Positions 9,590-20,431 of a DNA stretch of 64,000 nt are shown one piece after another (the stretch's first letter is position 1; every line of letters begins with the position of its first letter). The notes under the pieces are model-generated. The model saw nothing but the letters and a program-made list of their open reading frames with translations, did not search any database and had not been told where the DNA came from. This DNA comes from Spinacia oleracea. Lineage: Eukaryota; Streptophyta; Magnoliopsida; Caryophyllales; Amaranthaceae. Position numbers and translations under genes: made by a program. The stretch spans positions 3,883,747-3,947,746 of the forward strand of contig NC_079488.1 in the NCBI RefSeq assembly GCF_020520425.1. The letters are read 5' to 3'.

Positions 9590-10575
9590 ACTTGGCTCAT
9601 GGAACGACTTAGGCTTCTAGAAGCTCCTGCCGATCCTAAACATTATCGCCCTATAGCTTTAGGCAACCGGAAGTATTAGCACCAAGGCTAGGACGAGGCC
9701 GAATGGGCCTCCTATTTTACTCATGGCATATGCTCTATTAAGTGGGTGGTACCATGGTGGGGTTTGACTAATATGAAGGGGGGTTCCGAGACGGTAGTTC
9801 ATGTTTCTTTGTTGGGATTATCTCGGCCTGTTTACATTTTTCCTTACCGAGTCATGCGACAATACGGCTTAAGGCAGACTATCCCATTTGCTGATACGGT
9901 ACCACCTAAAGTAGCGGTTTTTTCACGAGCACGGGTTCAAGCGTGGGCTAAGTATTATGGTGGCCTCCCGCGTTGGACCGTGGCTACCGATGGTTTGTGG
10001 GTCTTTCCGAGAATTATAAGTTGTGGATGGGTTCCGATGATAAGGCTGTGAGAACTAAGGCTCGAAATGAAGAGTCGGCTGAACTTTTGATACCTCGAGG
10101 TAGGGCTAAGTATGAAAACCGTAATCCTGCTAACTCTCGTGAAAATGGCATTAAGACTGTGAAAGCTCGTCCTGATCGAAAGCGAAAGGAAATTCCTCCC
10201 CGTTCCAGTTCTAGGCCTAAAAAGGTACCTAACATGAAGGGGCCTGCTATTCCCAAAAGAAATGCAAGCTCTCGCGGAGATCGTCGCCGGAACAATGTAT
10301 GGGTTAGGAAAGTTCAGCCCCCAGTAGAACCAGTGGCTGATCGAATTGATGTTGATAATCCTTCCCCTCCCATTATCTGTGCCCTTGAGGCTGAGCGGGC
10401 TATTGCTGTTCAAACTGAAAATGTTTCTGAAGCCTTGGCATCCTTGGAAGTTAGTGTCAAGGAGCCTGTTCTTATGGAGATCGACATAGGGGTAGTGCAG
10501 AAGCCTGTGGGGGTGGACCCTGCGAACATTGCCCTCTACAACACTCTATTTGATGATCCGGAAGAACTCGAGTAG

Positions 10576-11969
10576 TGTAGTTCTTGCTAGGGTGTAGATC
10601 CCCTTTATTTATTTCAGTTGTGTTTGTTTTTCATTCCTTAGCACTTTTGTTTTCCTTCTTATTATTTTTAAATATTAATAAAGGCGTGATTTTATTTTTA
10701 TGGTTTCTTTGCTTTCTTGTTCTCGCTTTGCTTCTCTTTTTTATTCGCTCATTTCCAACACTTATGCACATTATATATTTTTTGATTGGACCGAATCCAT
10801 AAATGGGATTGCCTACGTATCCTTGTTAAATAACTTTAACTTAGAATCAGGTCGCGCGTAGTTCTAGCCGGAATGAATCTTAGGATGCCGGATTCGATAA
10901 GTATGTTCTGAGATGGAAACATATTATTTGAAACGGTAGAATAGGCGATGTTTATTTTGATCTGCTGCTTTGCCGTAAGTCGAAATTTGCTTTATGATTT
11001 TTTTTGAGTACATGTGTTTTGCGCATTGTTTGAGTACATCCATAAATAGGCTATATTTTTTAGTGCATGTATTTTGCGCATCGTTTTTTTTTTGTGGTAT
11101 GTATATCTGTGGACACGTGCTGTACCCCCCAAGTGTTGTTATTTTTCCGTGTATGTGCGGATAAAATGACGAGCACTTCTGGGTAAACTTCGGCAAGCAG
11201 AGAGTTTCAACGCCCAAACTGGGGCGTTAATGATTTCGGCGCCCAGCTCTGGGCGCTGAAACAGATTCCTGGGGCGGTTTTTGATGTGTTGCTTCCTTTA
11301 CATGTTTCTTGCTTTTTTTTCTTTTCCTTTGATTCGTTTTACTTTTTATTCGTCAGAAATCAATTTTGACACTGTTTCGGAAGCTTTTTGGACTGTTAGC
11401 GTGAGATGCGTTTTCGTCCGGATTAATTTTTCCTATTCGTGACTCAAAACTTCTTTGAAAATGGAGTTAGGGTGTGAAAGATGTGAAGATCTTTGTGTAG
11501 GCTTTTTGGGTGGGTTGAGGTGCGTGTTATTAATGGTGGGAATGATGGGTTCATGCTTTATGAATTTTTTTTGTTGAGCAACATTTGCATTGTTTGATTT
11601 CTTTTCTTTTTTATTTCTTTGGGTTGCATGGGTTGACTTTTATGATTGCACGGATTGACTTTTATGTCTTGGAGGTACGGTTTATTTTGTGGATTTCGAG
11701 AATTGGTTTTGATGTTGCGATTCAAGACCGAGTGGGCCTCGCTATTGGGCCTAAAGTGGGCCGCTTCCTTATATTTTCGATTTTGTTTTTTTCGAATATG
11801 ATTAGTGCTTGTTTAGTGTTAGAGTAGAAAAAAATTTAGGAGAAATCTTACGTCTTTATTAATTTGGAAAGTAAGGAAAACACACTGAAATAAATTAACC
11901 TATATTCTAAGGGGTCTTAGGACCATCTCTAGAGTTTTATTTTTTCTATCATCTAAAGAACTACTAGGC
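10576..11969 (-). mobile_element. Tat-like element interior where pol would be expected; no coding seen
   Basis: T-rich, non-coding sequence. The stretch 'gattgcctacgtatcc' (about 10808-10823), then 'atcaggtcgcgcgtagttc' (10846-10864), is recurrent in Tat-group elements. Module copy 4 is at 11205-11261. On the minus strand this is where RT-RNaseH-integrase should follow gag-pro, but only short unrelated ORFs exist. Confidence 0.6.
11205..11261. repeat. Double-hairpin module, copy 4
   Basis: It runs from TTTCAACGCCCAAAC to GGGCGCTGAAA and contains GATTTCGGCGCCCAG, nearly identical to the centre of the LTR copies. Confidence 0.75.
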
Positions 11970-11974
11970 GTTTT

Positions 11975-14715
11975 TGTAATCCCCCGTAAATTTAGAAACA
12001 TTATTTATATATTTTAACGTATAGTTAATTATATTTAAATAAGAATTTACGGATTTTAGAAATAAATATATAATTAACGTATATTTATTTTATTACATTT
12101 TGAATATTTTTAACGATTTACGAAATCAAAATAATTTTAGAATCTCACGTTGAAAAGAATTCGAATTGCGAAAACCGATTGAATTTAGAAAATGATCCTA
12201 ATCGATTTTGGGTTAAAATCCTAAAACTAAATCATAAACCTAGCCCAATTTGGTGAAGCCCAAAACATTAAACCCACAACTCTCCCCTCCTCACCTCTCT
12301 TTCAATTTCACGTAGAAACAAAAAAAAAAAAAACAAAAACAAAACCCTTTCCTTGCTTCAGTTTCACGTGAAGTATTGCTGCAGCTTTCCTTGCTTCAAC
12401 GCCGCCGTCAACCACCATCGCCTGACCGCCGCCTGCACCACCGTATACCTCGTCATCGGCGTCTCCTCCTTCGTCCGGTAACTCCTCCATCTCTTGCTTC
12501 GTTTTTCTTGCCCCCCCTTCGTTTCTTACCCTCTCCTCTTGGTTATTCCTGTTTTCGCGCAGCGAGATCGCCGTGCTCGCCATCAGCACAGCCGTCGCGA
12601 GTTCTTCTCCGTCGCCTGACCGCCGACCTGCTCGGTAACTTCTCCTCCCTCCTTTCCCTTTTCTTTTCGTTCTCCTTACTCGGTGGATATTTCTTGCTCT
12701 CCTCAATTGTTTTCCTGCTATTGCACAGCCACCGCACGACCCAGCCACGTCGCAACAACCACCGGAACCACCGCTCGCTGCCGCGCCTCCCTCGCCGTCG
12801 GCCAGCATCTCCTTAAACCTTTATTTGGTTAATTTCTTAAACTCTAAGCTATTTAAATGTTTTAAATTATGTTTTAATTATGTAATTTATGTTTTATTGA
12901 ATTAAATGTTTAGTTTTTATTATTCAATTATGAATTTCAGATTTATATATTTTACATAATTGAATTATTAAATTTCAGATTACATAATTTGATTGAAACG
13001 AGAATTTGAATTATTTAAAGCACGAATTGTAATTTTAATAGTTTTGAAATCATGGTAGGATGATTATAAGTTATTAAAGTTCTTATTTTTATGATTTCAA
13101 ACATGTTAATTATGTTTTGGAGTAGTTTGAAATTAGTTATATTGCTGAAAATTTAAAGTATAATGTTTGCGAAGAGTTTTCAACGAATTTCAAATATCGA
13201 ATTCAATAATTATGATGCTAGGAAATAAAATATTCAAGTTTTGATATTGGGGAAGGTTCTAAATATGTTTAGGATGTATTTAGATTGCTTTATTATGGTT
13301 GCGAAAGATTAGAAATTGATCGGGAATATTTGTTGATTGTTTTAGGCAGAGAATTCTCCCTAGGTGACTTTTGAAAGTGTTAAAGTGGCCTATTAGTTTG
13401 TCTACACAAGGTACGTACATACCTGTGTGCTTGGAATGTGTGTTATTTGTTGAATCCATGCTGAAAGTTGTTGATGAACTTGATTATGTTGGAATTTCAT
13501 GTTTAATATTGTTGGATGGACATGTTGAACATATATATTTCGTTATGAGGATTATAACATGTTAGTAGATGATTGATGCAAACAAGTTTGATTGGGAACA
13601 CTAGATTACTTTATATATATTGATTCAGATCGATTGATTGTTGTTCCCTTTTAGCTTTTCACTACTTTATGAGGGCCGAGGACCTTGTTTAGTAAGTTGA
13701 AACCTTATACCCATATAGAGGGGTTGATTAGTATTAAAGGAAAGGTTGGATTTAATTGGAATGAGTCTTGATTGACATCTCTGTGATCACTTACTTAATT
13801 CCAAGATAAAAACAGTGGAGAATAATTGTTGATTGTATGACTTATGTGATTGTTGAGTCATAACGGAGTTTAATTGGTAAAGCATGTCAAGTGAAACTGA
13901 GTAGCAATAGCTTTAGACTGTGCACGTCTAAAGTGACGGACAATCGGGAGTTGGGGTCATGGGTCGCCTATGGCTTTCTCTGGGCCGGATTGATCACCGG
14001 TTCTATTTTATTCAAAAGTCCCTCGATATCGCAGGTCATTGGGGTTTACGGAGTCGCGCCCGTACCTCGTCTTCCTTAGTGAAGAAGAAGAAGTTTCTAG
14101 TAGACAGCTCAGTCCATTGACTATTTCAATTAAAATAATGTTAATGATACAAAGGTCTGGTTCAGTCAAATATAGTCTTCAAGTCAATATGTTTAGGTTA
14201 TCCTTGCTTATGTTTTATTTAGTATCATGTTAGGATTGTTCGTTTAATAGAATCATGTTAGGATTATTATTGATTTAGTATGTAGTACTCAGCTTTGCTG
14301 ATTACGTGCTTTTGCTTGTGCATGTTGATCATGGCTATGCCTTATTGATCCTGTGATGACCCAATCTTTGGTGAGAAGTCTCTAAGGATCAATAAGCATT
14401 GTCCATCTGCAGGTTTGAAGATGTTGCATCATTGGGATCGGGAATAGAGAGCTTGTATTTAGTTTTGATTTGCTAAGTTGACTTGGGTTTGTTTAATTGG
14501 ACTTTAAACTTGTTAGTTGATCTTATTTTCGTTGATTGGTTTTGGGATTAACTATGTAATCGATTATTTATAAACCTAAAGTTAGTTTTATGTTTTCCGC
14601 TGCAAAATTCTGAATAAGCCGTTACGTTTTCACACGGGCGATAATGCCTTGATAATTCTCTACGTTTTATATTAAAAGAGTACTTTTGAAAAGGGAGAAT
14701 TGTCGGGGTGTTACA
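11975..14715 (+). mobile_element. Solo LTR, Tekay/Del-like, 2741 bp, target duplication GTTTT
   Basis: It starts TGTAATCCCCCGTAAA at 11975 and ends GTCGGGGTGTTACA at 14715, with GTTTT at 11970-11974 and 14716-14720. Start and end form the short inverted repeat of Tekay LTRs. Length and layout (AT-rich start, C-rich leader at about 12380-12810, AT-rich tail) match the interrupted LTR 2236-21512. ORFs at 12308-12816 on either strand come from the C-rich leader. Insertion was just beyond the gag-pro stop of the Tat-like host element. Confidence 0.88.
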
Positions 14716-14740
14716 GTTTTGCTAAAGTACTCTCTATGGC

Positions 14741-17717
14741 TCAAGCCTTTGGTTTGGTCTCGTAGAACTTTGGTCCTTCGCCTGTACTCATCTTGAACTC
14801 TATTCCCTTTGCATTGACCCACTGATATGTCTTCACCCATCCGTTCTCGGTCTCTTCTGGTGTTGATATAGGAGTGATTAACCGGGTTGGATTAAAACCT
14901 TCATCTTGTAGGGCTAGGGTGGTTATTACAGTCTCGTCCTCCATAGGCCTTGATTCGTTAAACAATGTCCATAGAGCTTGGTTGTCTAATATTTCAGCTG
15001 TTTCGGTCTTGGTGAGGTGGGGTGCCTCATCCATAGTATGACAGTCTTGGAAAATTTCAAATCCGGGTTTTAGCAGGCCGTTCTGAACAAAGGGTTCAGG
15101 GAAGTCGCAGCATGGGTGTTCTTCTCCTTCTCGGACAAACATGCCGTTAAGGGTTCTTTGGTATGGGGGAAGAAGGATGGTTTGTTTTGTCTTGGCTGGC
15201 TTAAGGCGTAGCCTAGACAAGTGGTCAGCAATATCTTCCTCCGTTGGTGTATAGCCTAGACCAAAGGGAGTAGTTTTGTTGGGTGGGGGATGGAACATGT
15301 TGTTCTTCTTCCTTATGCCCAATGGAGTTCCCGGGAAATAGCCTTGAGCTAGCAATATTTTAGGGATGACCCGGGACGCTCGCGGATCTAGAAATGCTAA
15401 ATTGTAGTCCTCAATGACTTGAATGACTTCGTCCACTTGAAAACCGTAAAGGTCTTCTGCAGCATCGGTCGTTCCGACCATAGTACAACTGACGTCGAGA
15501 GGAGGGGCGCGTATTTTCAGAATTACCCCGTTATGGTTAAGTTTAACCATTTGGTGCAAGGTAGAAGCCACACCTCCTAAGTCGTGGAGCCAAGGGCGCC
15601 CTAAGAGGAGGTTGAAAGTGGGCTTGATGTCAATTATCTGAAACTCCGTGGTGCGTGCCACAGGCCCGGTTTGTATTGTGAGGTTGATTTTCCCAACACA
15701 GGCCTTCGAGAGTTATCATAGGCTCGCACCCCTTGCGTGGAGGTTTGGAAGTCATCATTTCCTAGCCCCAAGCAATTGGTGGTTCGCATTGGGAAACATT
15801 TACCGCTGAACCGTTATCTACGAGTGCTAGGGGGATGTTTTGTCCTTTGCATCCAACCACTAGATATAGAGCCTTATTGTGGGCGCCTCCTTCTTTAGGT
15901 AAGTCTTTGTCAGTAAAAACTATTGCTTTTTCCTCAACATCTCTCGTGACGTGGCTAACCAACAAGTCAGGTGTGATGTCTGTAGGGACTGAGATGAGGT
16001 CAAGTGAGGGAATAAGTTTTTCACGATGTTCCTTTGAAGTGCACATGAGATCCCAGATGGTAGTCTCGGCTTTGGTTCTTTTTACTTGCTTCAAGAGAGG
16101 ATTTTCGATGACTTCTGCGACGGTGGTGTGCCGCGCGTTTTCAGGAGTCTGTCTGACTGGGATGTCGTCCACGGGAGGTGGGCGAATATCCTGCTGGTAT
16201 ACCCTTCCGGACCGAGTGAGATTGTCAACTTCGGGCTCTTGAGGGGTGGTGTCAATGGGAGAGTGCTCGGGCCAAGTTTCAGTAAAGAGGTCATGGCCCG
16301 ATACTTGGGACAGGTAGATATCTTCAGCATCGTCATCCCACACACCGCACACTTCTCTCTCGATTTGATCCATAGAGACCATGGCGAGTGGTGCACCTTG
16401 GGGCGTAATATACACCGTAGGGTCAAAGTTCATATTTTCTGGTTGATCGAGAGAGATGTGACAAGAGCCGAGTGGGCTCTTGTTGTTGTTGGGTTTGCCA
16501 ACGTTAGGGAGGGGTATTATTTCATCCTCTATCATATCCTGGATCGTGTTTTTTAGATTCCAGCAGTTTTCAGTATCATGCCCATTTCCTTGATGGAACT
16601 CGCAGCGGGCGCCCTCGACCCAGTATTTGTTTTTGAATGGAGGGTCGGGTGTGGGGCCTATGGGCCTTAGTTTTCCTTGTTTGGTTAGTCTTTGGAAGGC
16701 TTGTACTAGAGTTGACCCGAGTGGGGCAAACTTTCGGTCCCGGGTCCACCTTCCGGGGCTCCTTCGGGTTGGGGTTTCTTCTACGGCGTGGACCTCTTGG
16801 GCTTGAGGCGTGTGGCCTCTGTTGTAGGTATTACTTTTGTATGCAGGCTTACTTTGTACTGTTTTTGTGAGGTCATCCTCGATCTTTATTCCTACATCGT
16901 AAACCCTCTTGAAGGTATCAAGGCCCAGGTATCTAAGATGTTGTTTATAAGCTGGGTCTAGGTTGTCAATGAACTTTTGGACCAATTCAGTTTCGGGAGG
17001 CCTATTGATTAGTTGGGCCGCTTGGTCCCTCCATCTAGCAAAGTAGGTCGTGAAACCTTCATTTTTCTTTTGGAAGAGGACTTCCAGCTCGCGCATGGTG
17101 ACTTGAAAATCCATGTTCGACGAGTATTGCTTGATGAAGACATTGACAAAGTCATCCCAAGTGGGGAAGAGCTTAGGGTCCTGGTGGTAGTACCATTTGA
17201 GTGGCACAGGTTCCAAGGACAAAGGAAAGGCAGGGAGATACATGGACTTGTCCACACCTTTCAAGTTCATGGCATTCACAAAGCTCAAGAGATGATCACG
17301 GGGATTGTCAGTGGCTTTGAACTTCGGTAAGTCGGATGAACTAAACTTTTCCGGTAGTTTGTCGGGAAAAGGTTCAGGATCGAGGGAGAAATACTTGCTC
17401 CCCATAGTTTGCTGCAGAACCATTTTTTCGATCTTCTTCTCGTTATCGAGGTCATGTTTGGCTTGCGCAGCCGCTAAGGATTTGTTTTCCATTTTTAATT
17501 GATTCATAAGTAGGGTCATTTGGGCCATTTGGTCCCGCAACTCTTCCATGGACATGTTTGAGGGTGCGAATCGAGGTTGGGGAATCGGAGATCCTTGAAA
17601 GGGGGAGTGACGGATGGAGCTTGGAGTTGTTAAACCTTGTGTTGGTGATGTATCTTCGAGACGTACTAACCTTTGATTTTCAGATCGACGCCAAGTGGCA
17701 GAACCAGCCCTATGCAT
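14741..17717 (-). pseudogene. Tat/Ogre-type gag-protease, frameshifted
   Basis: Gag covers 17717 to about 15800: a helical N-terminal segment, the retrotransposon gag core (WYYHQDPKLFPTWDDFVNVF... with YFARWRDQAAQL), and a zinc-knuckle-like CEFHQGNGHDTENCW motif. A retropepsin-like protease follows, with the active-site region LVDNGSAVNV (Asp-Asn-Gly in place of Asp-Ser/Thr-Gly, as I recall for Ogre-type proteases) and LLLGRPWLHDLG downstream. Two single-base frameshifts, near 15790 and near 15700, break the protease, so the open frames are 17717-15762 and 15661-14741. No RT follows the stop. Confidence 0.85.
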
Positions 17718-18938
17718 AAGACAAGCTAAAGTTTAGGCCCAAAGTTAAGCATTACTTAGTCTAGACTTTTGACTCTCCTATCGGTTTTCTATTTTCACTC
17801 TTGTTGGTATATTTTGGCTTTTCTTTTGGTATTCTTTATATTTTCGAAACACTTGTCCGTGTGACATTCAAAGTTATTTTAATTAGCTTGCTCGGTTTTG
17901 GTGCCGAACATTGCCGTCGTAGAAGGCCTAATGACGACACAAAGAGTCGTTTATTTTATAAGTCGTTCTTAGAATCGAGTGCTTTTTCATACGTCCTCGT
18001 AGCAAATTTGTTACGAATTTTTTATTGCTACGTAAATTTTGTGTGCGGGCACTGAGGCTGCGGTGCCTGGCCAAAAGGCCAAGCAGCAACTTCAACGCCC
18101 AGCGCAAGGCGTGAAAATGTTTGGCGCCCAGCCAGGGGCGCTGAAAATGCGTCCCTGACTGGTACTCGTATTCTGTTCGCGTATTTTTTGTACATGCGAC
18201 TTAATTTTGCGTGCTTGCCTAATAACGTCCTTTACGCGTTGTGCAGCGTTGTGGGATCCGTTACAGGCCATCCTAGGCGTCGCTTATTTTTGTGGCGATC
18301 GCCCGGGGTTGCGGAACACGTATTTTGATATAACTCTTTGGCCAATTGGTGTTTATGAATGTTTAGGCAATTTTTTAGGGTCGTTGGTTTTCTAGCGTTA
18401 TTTGTCACACAATCACAATATAATCATGTAATTCACTACACATAACTAACATTACAACATGAAGCAGAAATAATATGTCACGTAGTTTATGATAGGCTTC
18501 TATGGGTAATATTTGCACCTGGCTTGGTACCGCTTCTATCCTAGATCCAACACATGCCCCGGTCGAGGTAGTGCATTTAACAGACGAATTTCGTCCCAAG
18601 AGGCCAATCACAATGTAAGCCAAGGGGGCATGCACCAATGAGAGGGACCTTAGTGGGCGAGCGATTGGGTTTGGGACGGGTGTACTACTAGCGATAAGTG
18701 CCGAGTGGACAACATTCGAAGCGTATGCACCCCCCGGTAGGCGGTGGGTATCCTTAGTCCCAACTCCCGAGATGAAACATGTCAAGGGAGCCGAGATTCG
18801 TTATGCGGTTCTGTCCGTTCACATTAATATGCTGATTTTCAGGTCGTCCCACTTGATAAGGAAATAAACGCGGAGTAGGATCGTTTCACCCTTCGGCTAT
18901 TTTGATTACCTACGAGCACGAGTATTTCATTAACGTAT
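17718..18938 (-). mobile_element. 5' leader of the Tat-like element
   Basis: This lies between the PBS and gag in element sense. It holds module copy 5 (18091-18147). No conserved coding was recognised: the 126-codon minus ORF at 18405-18785 has no family resemblance I can name. Leaders of Tat elements are typically long and may carry packaging signals. Confidence 0.55.
18091..18147. repeat. Double-hairpin module, copy 5
   Basis: It runs from TTCAACGCCCAGCG to GGGGCGCTGAAAATG with an internal GGCGCCCAGCC. It lies in the leader, about 800 bp from the 5' LTR. Confidence 0.7.
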
Positions 18939-18956
18939 CCCCAGTGGAGTCTCCAC
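18939..18956 (-). other. Primer-binding site of the Tat-like element (probable)
   Basis: On the minus strand GTGGAGACTCCACTGGGG lies directly after the LTR end (...CACA). It begins with the TGG expected for pairing with a tRNA CCA end. The TGGxGACTCCxCTGGGG form is the one I associate with Tat/Ogre elements. I have not matched it to a specific tRNA. Confidence 0.65.
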
Positions 18957-19830
18957 TGTGAGGGGGTCGAAAAAGCACGAGGCTAATGCATGACCTCGTC
19001 CCTCATGGGCGTGACGTTGTCAGATCAAGTGTAGTTAGATTTCCTGTGAGTTTACACCCAATCGACTAGTAATATAGGAGTCGCCATTCAGTTTTAAACG
19101 ACAATGAGAAAAACTGACAAAACCCGGTTATCGTGACATAAAGGGAGTGAAATTATGTTCGACCACGACGGCCATAGGTTCCCTTGTGATCCCTGGTGTG
19201 GGGATCGCTCAACGTACACCCGCAGGGCAGAGATTGAGAGTTCGGGGGACTGTAAATACCGAGAGGAGTGCTCATCGATAACTCCAGAGGCAGGTTATCC
19301 TTACTAGCTCAGCATAAATAATTGAAAGGACATGCGTTAACTATTAAACTATTCTGAATTGATTTTAGCAATATGCAACACATAATACTAAATCGATCGT
19401 GATTATCTTGTTTAGATTGATTTAAGGTACCTAGCATGATATTTCAATTGTCCAAGATATTATCTTTATTAGGCGTGATAGAACAATCAGATTAATAGTT
19501 TAACAGTTTTATAAAAGGGTGATGAAAGCGATTAAATCATACGAAGGGACACATTACGACGCACCCTTGAGAGGTGCGTCACGGTTCTCAGAAAACTAAC
19601 CACTTGGCTTTGCTATTTCTCCTTTTATTTAACGAATCTCGGGTTTCTGAGCAGTGTTCCAGTATTTAGTCTTAATTCATCAGCTACAAGGGACAGGATA
19701 CGTTCTGTTTGACTTTTGGGTCGATTGCGACAGAACGCGGGATCAATTTCGCAGCGTGAGGCTTAGGCTTAGGGTTGGAGTCAATACTCAGATTATGAAT
19801 TGTGTGTCCCTTTCTCGTCGATTATGAGGC

Positions 19831-19843
19831 TGTATTTATAGGG
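19831..19843 (-). promoter_or_regulatory. TATA box of the Tat-like 5' LTR
   Basis: The minus-strand CCCTATAAATACA lies about 590 bp from the LTR start, with the hairpin module about 75-140 bp upstream in the U3. The same motif is at about 6149-6161 in the 3' LTR. A plus-strand TATA-like CTATAAATAGCAGG at about 20290 also exists, so antisense transcription is possible. Confidence 0.55.
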
Positions 19844-19915
19844 AAAGAGTTGGTGGAAAGATAGATCTTTAGAATCCGAACCCAAAGAGAATTCGGAGAC
19901 AACACGTCCCAGGTA

Positions 19916-19974
19916 TTTTCAGCGCCCAGGGCTGGGCGCCGATGATTTCGGCGCCCAGACCCAGGCGTTGAAAA
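19916..19974. repeat. Double-hairpin module, copy 6 (5' LTR)
   Basis: The best-preserved copy: TTTTCAGCGCCCAGG, then CTGGGCGCC, a GATGATTTC spacer, GGCGCCCAGAC and CCAGGCGTTGAAAA. It serves as the reference for the family. Confidence 0.8.
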
Positions 19975-20431
19975 TAGGGTCTGAGCCGAGCCTTTTGTCA
20001 GATTTGGACTCTTAGTCACGGAGCTTTTGAGACTTATCTGAGTTTCTTAGTGCGTATCAACTTATGACGGAATGCGTCTGGGCCCGTTACGAACTCTAAG
20101 TTCGTTAGGAATTTAATTAATACGTAACTCTTATTTCCGAATTATAGCAGGAACAGAATTCCTTTTGTAAATTCTATCTCTTTTAGGATTTATGTTGGAG
20201 TGTAACACCTAATTCCGACAGATTTCTATCTTTTATGTCTTGCCATTTTAAACAACTACCCGTTATGGCAGTTACTATTTTTAGCAGGTTTCTATAAATA
20301 GCAGGTTTGGCTGAAATGAAAAGGGTGATCGAGATTCGTTATTTTATAGGAGATGCGTTGCCAAGTGGAGATTTATGTTCTCATCATCGAACCTTCCCTT
20401 TCGGGAATGGGGACAAAAGTAGGTGTCTACA

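Larger units (their letters stand above)
8772..10575 (+). pseudogene. Antisense ORF of the Tat-like element: plant mobile domain (PMD/DUF7745-like) protein, spliced, broken
   Basis: Exon 1 is 8772-9413 (214 codons), the intron 9414-9589, and exon 2 9590-10575. The junction keeps frame (...LLLLQ | TWLMERL...) as in PMD proteins. Exon 1 has the PMD signature FWDPDHHVFVF followed by CPLPDEFAAILGYP. Exon 2 has the PMD tail (WAKYYGG region) and a basic, Lys/Arg-rich C-terminus. Exon 2 is broken: two in-frame TAG codons (9677-9679, 9689-9691) and a frameshift near 10000. Tat/Ogre elements are known to carry extra ORFs, some antisense near the 3' LTR and with PMD similarity. The function is unknown; silencing-related roles are known only for host PMD proteins (MAIN/MAIL). 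Confidence 0.75.
5273..20431 (-). mobile_element. Tat/Ogre-lineage Ty3/gypsy LTR retrotransposon, non-autonomous, minus orientation
   Basis: A 15,159-bp element flanked by GAGCT target copies (5268-5272 and 20432-20436), with direct LTRs of about 1475 bp. Orientation is set by the PBS-like site next to the right LTR, the polypurine tract next to the left LTR, and the minus-strand gag-pro. Order in element sense: 5' LTR (20431-18957), PBS, leader, gag-pro (17717-14741), antisense ORF (8772-10575, + strand), PPT, 3' LTR (6746-5273). No reverse transcriptase, RNaseH or integrase is visible, so it must depend on a relative. A solo Tekay LTR (11975-14715) interrupts it. A hand count gives about 30 differences between the LTRs (about 2%), so the insertion is fairly recent. 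Confidence 0.88.
18957..20431 (-). repeat. 5' LTR of the Tat-like element
   Basis: 1475 bp, about 98% identical by eye to 5273-6746. On the minus strand it starts at 20431 and ends at 18957. The hairpin module (19916-19974) is intact here, with perfect GGCGCCCAG and CTGGGCGCC arms, and lies just upstream of the TATA box. Confidence 0.92.

Noticed and set aside
12308-12816. Long ORFs on both strands (166 and 146 codons)
   Set aside because: They cover the C-rich, non-coding leader of the solo Tekay-like LTR. Composition alone keeps the frames open.
15835-17502. Several + strand ORFs of 65-156 codons
   Set aside because: They are shadows of the minus-strand gag-pro frame, which has clear family motifs.
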